Assembly: GCA_963971305.1 (NCBI GenBank)
Contig: OZ020303.1
Location: 45,558,106-45,622,105, forward strand
DNA length: 64,000 nucleotides
Direction: 5' to 3'
From: Arcuatula senhousia
Lineage: Eukaryota; Mollusca; Bivalvia; Mytilida; Mytilidae
Shown here: positions 11,488-23,100 of the stretch, piece by piece
Position numbering within the stretch: position 1 is the first letter of the stretch
Layout: each line of letters opens with the position of its first letter
Translations under genes and position numbers: made by a program
Notes under the pieces: generated by a model
The model's input: only the letters and a program-made list of their open reading frames with translations
Databases searched by the model: none
Told to the model about the DNA's origin: nothing

Positions 11488-11845
11488 ACTATTGAATTTG
11501 AGGTAAGAATCCTAAATCCTACTCATAATTGAACCTTATGAAGAAAAGAAGATACCATGCACACTTAGTCAACCTTGTGATCCTGTCTAAAATGCCTTTC
11601 ACGGCACCTGGAGCCATGCTCTTGTTCAAATCTGATGTGCCTATAGCTCATGAATCGTTCTAATGTAACAACAGCTGATCATATTTTCAATGTGAGAACA
11701 AGATAACTTGGTCATGTAAATCTATCAATTGTTCATAAAAATTAAAATGACTTTCAGCTGAATTTTTTATCATGATAGCCACTACCTAACCTGGATTTTT
11801 TTACATCTTGACAGTCAACCACTGGTCTCAGGCTGTTTTTCATTG

Positions 11846-11905
11846 ATTAATACAAATTGTGTTGCATACCTTTATTCCACATCTTATAATCTTCTATAAA
11901 GGACT
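11846..11905 (-). repeat. Fragment of the AGATGTGG interspersed repeat
   Basis: TTGTGTTGCATACC..TTATTCCACATCTTATAAT is the reverse complement of the AGATGTGGAATA..GTATGTGACACAAC motif seen more fully at 25290-25520 and repeated at 17107, 20066/21796, 28490 and 53180. Confidence 0.5.
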
Positions 11906-11924
11906 AAATGGCCGGATTTCGTTT

Positions 11925-12065
11925 AAGAGAAAGGAAGTGAGCGACATGACCTGAAATTGAATCCCACGTTATGACACCCCACCCTGATGCTATATACCAA
12001 ATATCAAGTGGCTGTGATTAGTAGTTGCTGAGAAAACCTGACATGACCCATAGTTTCTTACAAAA
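11925..12065 (+). repeat. Decayed family E-type core repeat
   Basis: AGGAAGTGAGCGACATGACCTGAAATTG, TATACCAAATATCAAGTGG and AGTAGTTGCTGAGAAAA follow the order of blocks in the family E core at 15154-16086 but without ends or array. The following 0.9 kb up to EIF2S1 exon 7 is AT-rich and holds nothing else I recognise apart from the EIF2S1 3' UTR. Confidence 0.4.
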
Positions 12066-12942
12066 TGCTTGTATACACAAATGACCATTGCCATTATCTG
12101 ATACATTTCTCAAATATGTAGCCACTGGTTTTTGTAGGACATTACTGATAAGTACAAGAACCATGTGAATACTGGTGCAAATATATGAATAACACAAAAT
12201 AAGCAATAAATCAACAAGACATGATAATTTAATGTATTGGTCTAAAACATACACAATCATATTACACATTAACAAGCACTTTTCTATGCATAAGATCCTT
12301 CCTTTCACGTTTGTCTTTGCAAACAAGAGATAAGCATATTTTTTTACAAAAATATTCATCCTTCTTCAATTAGCATTTATGCATTAGATTTATTGAAGTG
12401 AAAAGTGATATACATTTTTAGTTTTATAGTACAGAAAAGGTCTTTTTCCTCATTAATATACATATATTACAAATGATTTAAGATAAAAATCTTCCAATTT
12501 AACTGCATCCTTGTATGTCTTAAGATTACAGAGACTTAATGCCTCTAGGTGTCTGAATTCTTTGGTGATGGTGGTCTTCTTAAGAAAGTGAAACACTAGC
12601 ATAATTGTTTGTTAATAGAAATAAAAATTCAAGTTCTTTAATTAAGGTCTTAATTGACCAAGGTAATAACTTTAATTTACAAAGATTACACAAGATGGCT
12701 TTTGTAAGTAAACAAGAATTCAATCAAAAAGTTTGAAAATACAAAACAAATTGTAAATTTAAATTAGAGCATAATTTTGAGTCTGATATTATGAGTTAAA
12801 CTTCTGGGTTTTTTTTCTGAGGTAAAGACATGATAAATGCAATAACATTCAAGATCTTGACAATTATATAGTAATAAATAAAATTTACAAAGTTTTTTTT
12901 TGTACAGACCCTTGCTGAAATATTTTTCAAGTTGTTTATGAT

Positions 12943-12948
12943 TTTATT
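12943..12948 (-). promoter_or_regulatory. Possible EIF2S1 polyadenylation signal
   Basis: AATAAA on the minus strand lies 15 bp past the stop codon. It may be too close to be the main site; a further AATAAA lies near 12400. Confidence 0.3.
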
Positions 12949-12962
12949 GCCATGACAACAGC

Positions 12963-15900
12963 TTATTCAACATCTCCATCCTCATCTGATGCTGCCTCGT
13001 TCCCTTCTCCTTCAGAATCCTCGTCTCCACTGATCTCTCGGTTCTCTTCTTCCAATTTCTGCATCTGTTTGGCTAATTCTATTTCATCAGTATCTGATAC
13101 AAATCTTGGCTGTTTGAAAAAAAAATACATACATATTTTTAGTCAATTATAAATTGAACATAAATTGATGAAAAATAAAACTGAAATTGATTAAAGAAAG
13201 AACATGAACTGATTTGATGACTCTTTACGAATGTTTGTTTTATACCATACCAGCAATTAAAGTAGTAGCTTAGCACTTTAGTCCACTCTTGGTGTGAACT
13301 AAAATAGCTGGTTGTTAGCTGTGTTGTCTTGACTGTGCTATTTGAAACCTTGCAATAACAATATACTGTAGACATGAAAACATTTTCTGGATCCAATTTT
13401 GAGTTTTTGTCAAGTGCACCTTTCACATGGGGGTTAGATTTTTGATACTCTTTACTTAAAGAGTGCCTCAATTGTGTGTAGAATATTTTCATGGAAATTT
13501 TTTTTATCATGAATGAAGCAAATTATACCCCTATGTGAATATGTTCTTTTTCTGTTGTGACTTACAGCTTGTTGTATATTGAAGATACCACCAGCCTCCT
13601 CTATATCTTCCTTGATTGTAGCTATAGCTTTATTTAATAAGGCCATCCCTTCTGTTCTTTCTAAGGTTGCTGTAGTCATTACATACAGGGGTGGGGCTAT
13701 CAAGTTAATCTACAAATACATAATATACAATTTTTGGAAATGTTTGAAGTAAACAGAAACAAAGAATACTGTGAAAGAACTCACAAATAGATACCCTCAG
13801 CTTTTATGTTAAAAATAAAGAAAGAATGTGTCCATGGGACACGGATGCCCCCGCTGGCCCCAAACAGGAAGTTGATATCCGACAGGTCTCAAAATCATTT
13901 AGGACGTAAAGTTTGTCATACTCAACCATCCAACCAAGTTTCAAATCATTCTCATGTATAGTTCCTGAGAAAAGCTTGACGGAAATTTTCATAGTCATGT
14001 TCACCTATTTTAAAATTGGCCTAAGTCCAAAACAGGAAGTAGATGTCCGACAGGTCTCAAAATCGCTTAGGACGTATAGTTTGTCATACTCAACCATCCT
14101 ACTAAGTTTGAAATCATTCTCATGTATGGTTCCTGAGAAAAGCTTGACCGAAATTTTCATATAAAGTTCAAATACTTTAAAATTGGCCTAAGTCCCAAAC
14201 AGGAAGTAGATGTCCCACAGGTCTCAAAATCACTTAGGACGTATAGTTTGTCATACTCAACCATCCTACCAAGTTTCAAATCATTCTCATGTACAGTTCC
14301 TGAGAAAAGCTTGACGGAAATTTTCATAGTCATGTTCACATATTTTAAAATTGGCCTGAGTCCCAAACAAGAAGTAGATGTCCGACAGGTCTCAAAATCA
14401 CTTAGGACGTATAGTTTGTCATACTCAACCATCCTACCAAGTTTCAAATCATTCTCATGTATTGTTCCTGAGAAAAGCTTGACGGAAATTCGTACGGACG
14501 TACATACGGACATGAGTAAAACTTAATGCCCCCCGACATGTCGTCGCGGGGGCATAAAAAACATAGGCCAATTACCTCCCCTGAATCTGAGAGCAATGAA
14601 ATTTCTTCATTCATATCTCCATACATAATTCCTTCATGTAAAGTTTCCTCAAATCCATCAAGCTTCAGGGGTATGTGGACTACAGGGTGATAACTACATA
14701 CTCCACAAAACTTAATAAAACTCCATTGTGAAATTTTTAAATTGCCATTTGTTTATGTACAGGGTTGCCACTCATTTTCAGACTCGATATTCAAGGGTTT
14801 TTCCAGGATTTTTCAAGGATTTTAAAAAATTTTCAAGGGTCATTACCAGCGGATGAAATTAAGAGTATGCGAGATATCCCACATTCTTCTTTCAAAATTA
14901 AGTTTTAAACACAAAGATAGTATTTTACTACTTAAGTACATGTACACAATTTCATAATTTAGTCAACTTGTTCCAGTGTGGAAGGATGCCATCCTTGTGT
15001 TTAGAATTATCGATTAGGGAAGGCGCAGATATAAAATATGTGCCGAGCGGAGCGAGGGGCAAATTTTTTTAGTCGAATTTCTGACATTGCAAATACAAGA
15101 ACAGATTCCAGGTCCCCCGCCCGTTGAACGTTATATTGTTGAAGGGGCATACTGACCTGAAAATCACTTACACCTTAGGGGACCCCTATAGGAGTCTGCA
15201 TACAAAATTTCAGAACCCTAGGATTAGTAGTTACTGAGAAAAGTGTTACGAAAAATTTACCATTGAGCCTATGGGAGAAAAAATGACTAAGTCGTTAAAC
15301 AGGAAGTAGATGTCAGACTGACCTGAAAATCACTTACACCTTAGGGGACCCCTATAGGAGTCTGCATACAAAATTTCAGAACCCTAGGATTAGTAGTTAC
15401 TGAGAAAAGTGTTACGAAAAATTTACCATTGAGCCTATGGGAGAAAAAATGACTAAGTCGTTAAACAGGAAGTAGATGTCAGACTGACCTGAAAATCACT
15501 TACACCTTAGGGGACCCCTATAGGAGTCTGCATACAAAATTTCAGAACCCTAGGATTAGTAGTTACTGAGAAAAGTGTTACGAAAAATTTACCATTGAGC
15601 CTATGGGAGAAAAAATGACTAAGTCGTTAAACAGGAAGTAGATGTCAGACTGACCTGAAAATCACTTACACCTTAGGGGACCCCTATAGGAGTCTGCATA
15701 CAAAATTTCAGAACCCTAGGATTAGTAGTTACTGAGAAAAGTGTTACGAAAAATTTACCATTGAGCCTATGGGAGAAAAAATGACTAAGTCGTTAAAAAG
15801 GAAGTAGATGTCAGACTGACCTGAAAATCACTTACACCTTAGGGGACCCCTATAGGAGTCTGCATACAAAATTTCAGAACCCTAGGATTAGTAGTTACTG

Positions 15901-18900
15901 AGAAAAGTGTTACGAAAAATTTACCATTGAGCCTATGGGAGAAAAAATGACTAAGTCGTTAAACAGGAAGTAGATGTCAGACTGACCTGAAAATCACTTA
16001 CACCTTAGGGGACCCCTATAGGAGTCTGCATACAAAATTTCAGAACCCTAGGATTAGTAGTTACTGAGAAAAGTGTTACGAAAAAAAGTGTGACGGACGC
16101 ACGGACGGACGCATGGACGGACGCACGGACGGACACCGGCATTTCCAAGTCCCCGCTCCGCGTTGCGGCGGGGGACAAAAATGATTTTTGTCACATTTAA
16201 GGGGATGGTTCGCCGGCGCCTGGATACATTTTAAACGTTTTTACTCTTTAACACTCATGTTTTAGTGTTATGGTATTCTTCTCAAATGGTCTCCAGTCCA
16301 TACACTTTCATCCTTTACCCTTTCACCGATGGGTTCCTACAGTAAGTTCAGTTGTGACAATAACTTCCCTGGAAGGTCACCATCAGTCCCAAATTGTTAA
16401 TTTAAAGTGAACATGCAATTTTAATTTATGATCTACATTGTACATGCAGTCATTATTCTATGAAACAAGACAGGATTTAAAAACAATACACTGACAGTTT
16501 TTCATGCATTTATAAGCTCCATGTGAATGCTGAAATGTAGTTGAAAACCTTAAAATTGCTGTCTGCATTATTTTTTTTCTCTGAAATAACAGCAAAACGT
16601 ATTTCAAACCTGGCATTTGTCAGATGAAAATGACACAAATCTTTACGATCTTGTTAATCCTTTGTTTTTTGTATGCCTACCTTCTGCTGAGTCTGTCATT
16701 TTTACCTTACTTTACTTCAACCCATTAACCCCCAAACACCCCTCTTAAGCTTTATTTAGGACCTTCCCCCCAAAGTTTTATGTCAAATTCTTGTCAAAAA
16801 CGTCAAGAAAGAAACATTTCTATCAAACGCTTTCGCGATCCTGATTATCAAGTTAGGTCGTCCCTTTTAATTCGCCCCCAAAATGTATAGTTTGTTCATA
16901 GGGGATAACATGACTTTTGGGGCGAAATCAATCAAAAGCAAGGGAATTAATCCAACTATGTTTACATTTCCGGTCTTGTAAATTTCAAGGTTTATTCCCG
17001 GTTTTCTTTGGTTTTTCGAGTTTTTAAGGACATTTCCCGACTGGGAACGCTTTTATTCAATTTCCAGGGTTTTTCCCGTTTTCCCGGGTGCGTGGCAACC
17101 CTGTATGTAGGTTGTGTCGCGTACACTTATTCCACATCTCATTAATATCTATATCTACCACTTGAAAATTAAGTGCTTTTCAAAAACCAAATGTGGGGGA
17201 GTATGGGAGGACCTTTTTTTTTAACCTTCTCAACGACCAAATAGAATTTCAATTTGTGGTCTCTTTAAAAAGAATCTTCTTTTAAACCCCCCCTCACATT
17301 TTATTCAGTCCTATATAGTTTCCCTTCAAACAGTATATCAGCATAAAACAAACCTTGATGGGCATACTTTCTGTTGATAAAGCTAACCCTTTTTTCAGTG
17401 CTCTCTTAACAGCATCTACACCTTCATAATTTGTACAAGCTACTTCAATATCTGTAAAAAAAGTTACAATTATATACCAGTTGGTCAACTAACACTTAAC
17501 GCATAGAAATCAAATCTACCTGAACGAAGACATCGGCACAACATTCCAAGACTGCAAACAATGGTTGTTAAAATTTAAAAGAAGAAAATGTATCTTTCAT
17601 ATACATATATCTTTTCTAATATGATTCTTATTTTAATGTGAAGATGAGATTTTACATATAAAGTTCATAAATGTTTGCTTCAGATTCTAAAAATAAACCA
17701 ACTAATAGTTTCTTTAAATTAAGATAGTAAAATAGAAATAACTTAAGGGAGCATGTGCAAATACAATGTACCCTACAGGTTTTCCTATGGAATCATCAAT
17801 ATTATGATTTGAGAAAAAAAATTGTGATAATGTGCACATATACCTAGGCTATACTTATTGCATACCCAGTTTCGCTTTACTATTTAGTAGTTTTAGAGGA
17901 ATTGCATCCACATGATGATAAATCAGAATTTTGGGCAAATTTCTAAGTTCTAAGGGCCATTACTCCCACAAAATTTTGTGTATTAAAAATTCTTGATCAT
18001 ATCTGTGTTTCATTGGATTCAATTCAGTAGTTTCAGAGGAGTAATGTCTGCAAGATTTCAGCAAATTTCTAAGTAAAAAGGGCCATAACTCCCCAAAAAA
18101 ATCCTGATAAAAACAACATATAGTGTACTTCTAGCAAACTAAGTTTTGTTAAATTCTGTTTCATAGGTAAAGAGGAGTTGCATCCTCAAACGGTTAAACT
18201 GATGGACTGATTAACAAGTGGACCAATCAAAAACATTATACCCTCTGCAACTTTCTTGCATGGAGTATAAAAACCTTGTTCATACTTAGGGCTATTCCAG
18301 AAACAAATGTATGGGGGGGTCGGAAGGCACTTTTTTTATACCCACCATGCATAAAATTTTAATTTTTTCTCTCATTATGTTGCATTTGAGAAATATCTAA
18401 AAATACCACCACCCATACAATTTTAATTATAGTGCCTTCCGACCCCCCCATACAATTAGTTCTGGAATAGCTCTTATATGTAGTCTTAATAATAAATAAG
18501 ACAAAAACAGTCATCATTTTCAATCTCGGCCTTTTCTAAATTAAGATATTCATGTACCAAACATTTTTTTCTATCATCATATTCTTACCAGCTCTTATTT
18601 TAACTGCTTGAGGTGTTAATCTTCTTTTTATATTGTCTATTAAAATTTCTTTTGTCTGACTGTCAATATCACATTCATCTAAGATTTCCGGATTCCTAAA
18701 AGAAACATTTTAATTATTAAATTAGGAAATAACTATGTAAGTGGATGATCTTATTACACAATTGTAATTATCTTTTTATGTTGCACATAAATTTTAGAGA
18801 GACTAAGTTTAAAAGCATTTCAAATACAAGAGAATTGTAAGATTTTTGATTTAGGAAAATAGTAAAAATGAAAAAGTTTTTAAATTGTACAATTGTTTGA

Positions 18901-21900
18901 ATAAACAGCTTTAAATACAATAAAGCATACTCCCAAACAGTTATATACTCATGCATGACTTTCCAGTTAAATTTTCTACTGTTGAAAAATATGCAGATGT
19001 TAAAAGGTCCATATTTCCATACAACAAATAAAAAATAAATAAGTTTTTACTTTTTAAAATTTCATTATTGCTTGATTAAAGTGATATAATTAACCAAGTC
19101 AACCTTCTTGTCCCTGTTGCAATGAGAGGCAGAGACAAAGAAATGAAGTCTTTTCTGTCCATGCATCTCCCCGAATAAACATTAACACTTACGATACTGC
19201 ATGTTTAAATGCTTCATATGCTGCACCAGGCTTTTTGTATTTCTCATCAAAATACCAGGCTGTCTTTTTATATAAATCTTCTAATTGTTCACTATTTGAA
19301 TACTTCATTAGTTCTCCTACATGTCTTAAGATACTGTTAACCTATAAAAAATTTAAATGCAATTTAGAATGCTCATAAAATCGCCAAAAATCTGGTTTTT
19401 CCTATGTAAGCTAAGGTTGAAATAAGGACTAATTTCATTTCACATTCAATTTCCTTTAAACTGCCAATTTTTGACAAGATTAAACATTTGTAACTAATAA
19501 AAATCTTTAAACCCCTAAAATAAAAATGTATTTTCTCTTATTCATATTCGCTATGTTGAACTTTTGACTCTGGATTTTTTCCTCTTTAGTTGCATGTAGA
19601 TGAATTTCCAATTCTGGATATTATTCTGTTGTCAAACTCGTGAAATGTGAAATTCATTAATTCAAATTCAGTTGAAGACTTTAAAATTGGCACTTAGGTA
19701 TATATATATTTAATGCTAATCTTTTGGGGGGACCATTCAATCCAAAGGAGTTCCTTATAACATTGGTACAATGTGACTTACAGCTTTTGCTTTTGCAAAT
19801 TTTTCTTCACATTTACAAATTTCTTCAGGAGACACTCTTCTCTTAGACAAATCTATGTATCCTACAAAAAGCAAACATATTAAAGGATTGAGTACATAGA
19901 AAAAATGGTATAAATGTATTAACTGAATTTAAAATGTAGCATGCAGAAACAGGATCACTTTACCTCGAGACAATGTCTGTCCCATAAATCCGAGATTTAA
20001 AACAATTTTTTGTTGTTGCAAATCTAAAAATTTAAAATCATCTGGTTTTAAATAATTTTTCTTGCAAGTTGTGTCACATAAACTTATTCGAATAGACAAA
20101 CTTCGCAAATGTGTGAACCCCCGGCCTTCTTCTGTATTTAGAGATCGTGAAGCTCTCAATTGTCTCTCTTCCTTACATGACAGGTATGTTGTCACGCCAG
20201 CAGACAAGGCTTCCAATAATATAGTTTTTGTATGTAAAGCACATTATTACAATTGTCTAATAAAAGAACTAGGCATTGATGGTAATACTTCCGCTAGTGC
20301 TACATACACACGGACTACATTTAACAAAGATGAAATCATAGCCAACCATAGCTCTTTTATGTCCTCTTTCAATATTCCAATGAAAGAGGAACATAAAGCG
20401 TTACCATATTTGTACTGGATACCTAAACTTCATAAAAATCCGTACAAAGAAAGGTATATAGCTGGATCTTCATCATGTTCAACTACAGAGCTGTCCGTTC
20501 ATTTAACTAAAATCTTGTCTGCTGTCAAAGAAGGTCAACAAGCATACTGCGACACTATTTATAATCGTAGTGGAATTAACCATATGTGGATTTTGAAAAA
20601 CTCAAAAGATTTGTTAGATAATTTTAAATCTAGATCATTTTCTGAGGTTCACTCTTTGAAAACATTCGATTTTTCAACTTTATACACTACCTTGCCACAC
20701 GAAAAACTAAAATGTCCCCTGAAAAAACTTCACGAAAAAGCCTTTTCAAACTCAAGGAATTTTGTTGTTTTGGGTTATAATTCTACATTCTTTTCCAAAA
20801 CATCTTTCAAAGATAAAATTTGTTACACACTGGAACAAGTTTGCAGTATGCTTGATTTCCTCATTGACAACATATTTGTCACCTTCGGAGGAGAGATTTT
20901 TCAACAACAAATCGGCATTCCAATGGGCACAAACTGTGCTCCTCTCCTCGCCGATTTGTTTTTATACTCTTACGAGACTGAATTTCTTCAGGGACTCGTA
21001 CTAAGAACAAGAAGATGAAAGAGGCAAGGTCATTTAATCTTACATTCAGAAATATTGATGATGTCCTTTCTGTCAATAACACTTCATTTGGTAGTTGGAT
21101 TCCTTCAATATATCCTCTGGAATTGGAGATTAAAGAGACCACCGAATCTAATTGCTTCACGTCTTTCTTGGATTTGCACCTCGAATTTGACCCAGGTGGT
21201 CATCTCAGTACAAAAATTTACGATAAACGAGACGATTTTAATTTTCAAATTATTAATTTTCCTAATCTACAGAGCAATATACCTACTTTTCCTGCATACG
21301 GTGTTTATATTTCTCAACTTATTCGATATGCCAGAGCTTGCACACATTTCACAGATTTTTTGATCAGACAACGGTTTCTTCGTGACCGACTTTTGAAGCA
21401 AGGCTATAAGAAAATACGTCTCATACGATCACTTAAAAAATTCTTTCTTCGTTATCAGCCACTAGTAGAAAAGTTCAAAATTGAGTTAAAAGATATGATA
21501 GTTAATTGTTTTAATTAGTGTTTGACTGGTCTGCTGTACCGAGATGATCACCTCAATATCCCTATTGTGTCTCACAACAATGTTGTGTTCTATGGTCATT
21601 ACCGGATCCTAAGATCGCAATGGAAGAGGGAGGTTTGGCGCCTTAAAACCTGGTTTAACCCACCATTTCGTTTGAAATGCCTGTACCAAGTCAGGACCAT
21701 TGCGATCCACCAGCTCTCCGGTATGACTGATTCGTTTTTGTCATTTTCTCTGGACTATGAGCATGATGAGATTGATCATTCAAGTTCGGTAGTTTTGTTA
21801 TTACCTTTATTATCCACATCTTATTATTTAACACCTAGATATGAAATCATTATACAGAGAGAAAAAATAAAATGGTGCAGCTACAATTCTGCATTAGATT

Positions 21901-22174
21901 TTAGAAAAATATTCACAGAAATAACAAGATGAATACCTTTGTCTTTGTCCACTCTTATAACAACGACACATTCACTTCTGCCCACTCGAATTAATTTGTT
22001 GATAGATCGAATACGTCTTCTTGACAATTCACTGAGCAATATCATTCCTTCAATGTTGTTATATTCAAGAAGATGAACATAGGCTCCCATTTCTGCGATA
22101 GATCGTACATTTACCATAACAACATCTTCTACCTCTGGGTATCGGTTATTATAAAATCTACATGTTAGTACCAT
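12963..22174 (-). CDS. EIF2S1: Eukaryotic translation initiation factor 2 subunit alpha
   Basis: eIF2-alpha is the regulatory subunit of the factor that brings initiator tRNA to the 40S ribosome; phosphorylation of one serine shuts down initiation under stress. Seven coding exons: 22174-21937, 19861-19782, 19341-19193, 18695-18589, 17451-17354, 13709-13566 and 13109-12963 (stop TAA). Lengths sum to 963 bp, 320 aa, against 315 in human; all phases match. Exon 1 holds the S1/OB domain with [19 protein letters not shown] and [12 protein letters not shown]; the target serine is residue 51 counting Met. Exon 2 has [14 protein letters not shown]. Exons 3-4 form the helical domain, exons 5-6 the C-terminal alpha-beta domain ([15 protein letters not shown]), exon 7 an acidic tail. 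The start ATG follows TTTTTCAGAAG, so a 5' UTR intron probably precedes it. Confidence 0.97.
13830..14560 (+). mobile_element. Family D pearl/HINE-like element
   Basis: ATGCCCCCGC (13845-13854) and GCGGGGGCAT (14546-14555) are perfect inverted ends. About four core repeats of 168 bp share AAACAGGAAGT(A/T)GAT, GACAGGTCTCAAAATC and CAAGTTTCAAATCATTCTCATG. CGTACGGACGTACATACGGAC precedes the 3' hairpin and AAAAA. It sits in EIF2S1 intron 5. Apparent 60-120-aa frames here are only the tandem repeat read on either strand. Confidence 0.7.
14576..14710 (-). CDS. Candidate cassette exon inside EIF2S1 intron 5 (unrecognised)
   Basis: On the minus strand a segment reads [19 protein letters not shown] and continues through a methionine- and acid-rich stretch ending LLSDSGE. 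It is bounded by AAG at 14711 and GAG|GTAATT at 14576, exactly 45 codons in phase 0/0, so it could be spliced between the PIK and INL exons of EIF2S1 without a frameshift. The pyrimidine tract is weak, and I know no eIF2-alpha isoform with such an insert. It may be a decayed exon of another gene or a transposon-derived frame. It lies just downstream of the TIR element at 14760. Confidence 0.25.
14760..17103. mobile_element. 2.3-kb non-autonomous TIR transposon with TATGTA target duplication
   Basis: CAGGGTTGCCAC at the left and GTGGCAACCCTG at the right are perfect terminal inverted repeats. TATGTA flanks both sides (14754-14759, 17104-17109). Subterminal AAGGGTTTTTCCAGG-like and CCAGGGTTTTTCCCG-like sequences are also inverted. 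No transposase frame is visible; a family E element (15100-16182) is nested inside. Confidence 0.75.
15100..16182 (+). mobile_element. Family E pearl/HINE-like element with six homogenised 166-bp repeats
   Basis: GTCCCCCGCC (15112-15121) and GGCGGGGGAC (16167-16176) are perfect inverted ends. Six copies of a core repeat with exact 166-bp period start at 15154, 15320, 15486, 15652, 15818 and 15984 and are nearly identical (one AAAAAG/AAACAG difference noted). GGACGCACGGACGGACGCA repeats precede the 3' hairpin. It lies inside the TIR element at 14760-17103, in EIF2S1 intron 5. Confidence 0.8.
17107..17160 (-). repeat. Fragment of the AGATGTGG interspersed repeat
   Basis: GTTGTGTCGCGTACACTTATTCCACATCTCATTA directly abuts the right end of the 14760-17103 transposon, suggesting that transposon landed next to or in a copy of this repeat. 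Confidence 0.5.
17900..18275 (+). repeat. Decayed HINE-like element in EIF2S1 intron 4
   Basis: Two weak core repeats (AAGGGCCATTACTCCC, AAAGGGCCATAACTCCC; TTTCATTGGATTCAA) are followed by GACTGATGGACTGATTAACAAG and ACATTATACCCTCTGCAAC..GGAGTATAAAAA, resembling the purine-rich tract and hairpin end of intact copies. Confidence 0.4.
18289..18473. mobile_element. MITE with TTA target duplication (PIF/Harbinger-like)
   Basis: GGGCTATTCCAGAA..TGTATGGGGGGGTCGG at the left is inverted as CCGACCCCCCCATACA..TTCTGGAATAGCTC at the right, about 45 bp of imperfect TIR. Flanks are CTTA and TTAT, giving a TTA duplication typical of PIF/Harbinger elements. It has no coding capacity and lies 116 bp from EIF2S1 exon 4. 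Confidence 0.75.
20066..20084 (-). repeat. Left half of an AGATGTGG repeat split by the Penelope-like element
   Basis: AAGTTGTGTCACATAAACTTATT matches other copies of the repeat up to the element border; the continuation TCCACATCTTATTATTTA appears at 21796-21820 on the other side. Confidence 0.5.
20085..21795 (+). mobile_element. 5'-truncated Penelope-like retroelement, reverse transcriptase with frameshift
   Basis: The frame from about 20089 to 21018 and, after a shift near 21015, on to 21518 encodes a reverse transcriptase of the Penelope-like/telomerase-related group: [10 protein letters not shown] near 20200, [12 protein letters not shown] near 20670, [19 protein letters not shown] near 20910, and the catalytic block [10 protein letters not shown] near 21050. 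The tyrosine normally first in the YxDD-type motif is Asn here. The N-terminal domain and any ATG are missing, and I see no GIY-YIG endonuclease. It is therefore a dead copy, inserted antisense in EIF2S1 intron 1. Its borders fall inside an AGATGTGG-type repeat (20066-20084 and 21796-21830). Confidence 0.75.
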
Positions 22175-23100
22175 CTTCTGAAAAATGAACACAAAAATTC
22201 TCTACATACATGTAGTAGTTAAATGATGATGCACAGAGTGGTAGAAGTGAAAATAGAACTGTCAAATCTTAAACAAAGTTCCACATCTCAATATCGTCTA
22301 TTTCAGCTACATGTAAATGGCATGGTTAAAAATGTAAAATTAGATCAGATTCAACAAGAGGTCACTATTTCAATATAGATTTCTCATACATTAACTACAT
22401 GCATATACTTGATTTAATCTAAAGTTAAATAATAGCTTCCCTCTTTTGTGCCGGTTTGGGGATGCAGTAGGGCACCAAAATTCAAGAATAGGCAAAGATA
22501 ATTGGATGGTGTATTGAATGAAAGATTTTTGGGGATAATGATAAGTAGTAAAATATCAACATTTACTGTGTATTTAAGTGTGTTTGGCAATTTTATCCAC
22601 TAATAATTTTGACACATGTGTGTCTTGTCTGATGCAAGGTGGAATGAAAATAACCAAATCTAATAAAACGAACTTATGTTATAGAAATAAATATATTTAT
22701 ATTTTATATCAGTTGACGATAAAAATATCTACTGTCATAGAATATTTATTATAATGTTCATTTTGTTGTTAATTTTATCAATAACAATTTAAATGCTTTT
22801 AAAAACATAGTTTCGTTTTAAAATATTTTAAAGATAATTTTGAGAAATGAAGTGTTCATGTTATCAAGATAATTGCAAAGAGATTTATTTGATATATTAT
22901 GAAAATTCAGGGTTTTTTATACAACAAATACTATTTTTATCTTTTGACTTATCATTAAAGTATATTTTTTTGATAATTCAACTAATATTTCAAAAGTGTG
23001 TAACCTATTTACAGATAAAACAAATCTCCACTTTATATCACAAAACTTTAATGAACTTCCGCTTCCTTGTTTTTATTTGCGGGAAATGTGAAATAAGAAA
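22175..23100. promoter_or_regulatory. Shared divergent promoter interval of EIF2S1 and CENPK
   Basis: The two start codons are 926 bp apart and point away from each other. Near the CENPK start are ACTTCCGCTTCC (23055-23066, two ETS-type GGAA cores) and TTTGCGGGAAA (23076-23086, E2F-like). The rest is AT-rich and holds no recognised repeat or gene. A 5' UTR exon of EIF2S1 must lie here, but I cannot place it. Confidence 0.45.

Noticed and set aside
13804..14626. Several 60-120-aa overlapping frames on both strands
   Set aside because: They are the family D tandem repeat read in different frames; the same peptide motifs appear on both strands with repeat periodicity.
15100..16182. CRISPR-like array (regular repeats)
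   Set aside because: Repeats are contiguous with no unique spacers, in a eukaryotic intron, with HINE ends.
21522..21932. 136-aa frame after the reverse transcriptase
   Set aside because: It starts in the element's 3' part, runs through the repeat border and into the antisense of EIF2S1 exon 1; not a gene. No GIY-YIG motif seen.
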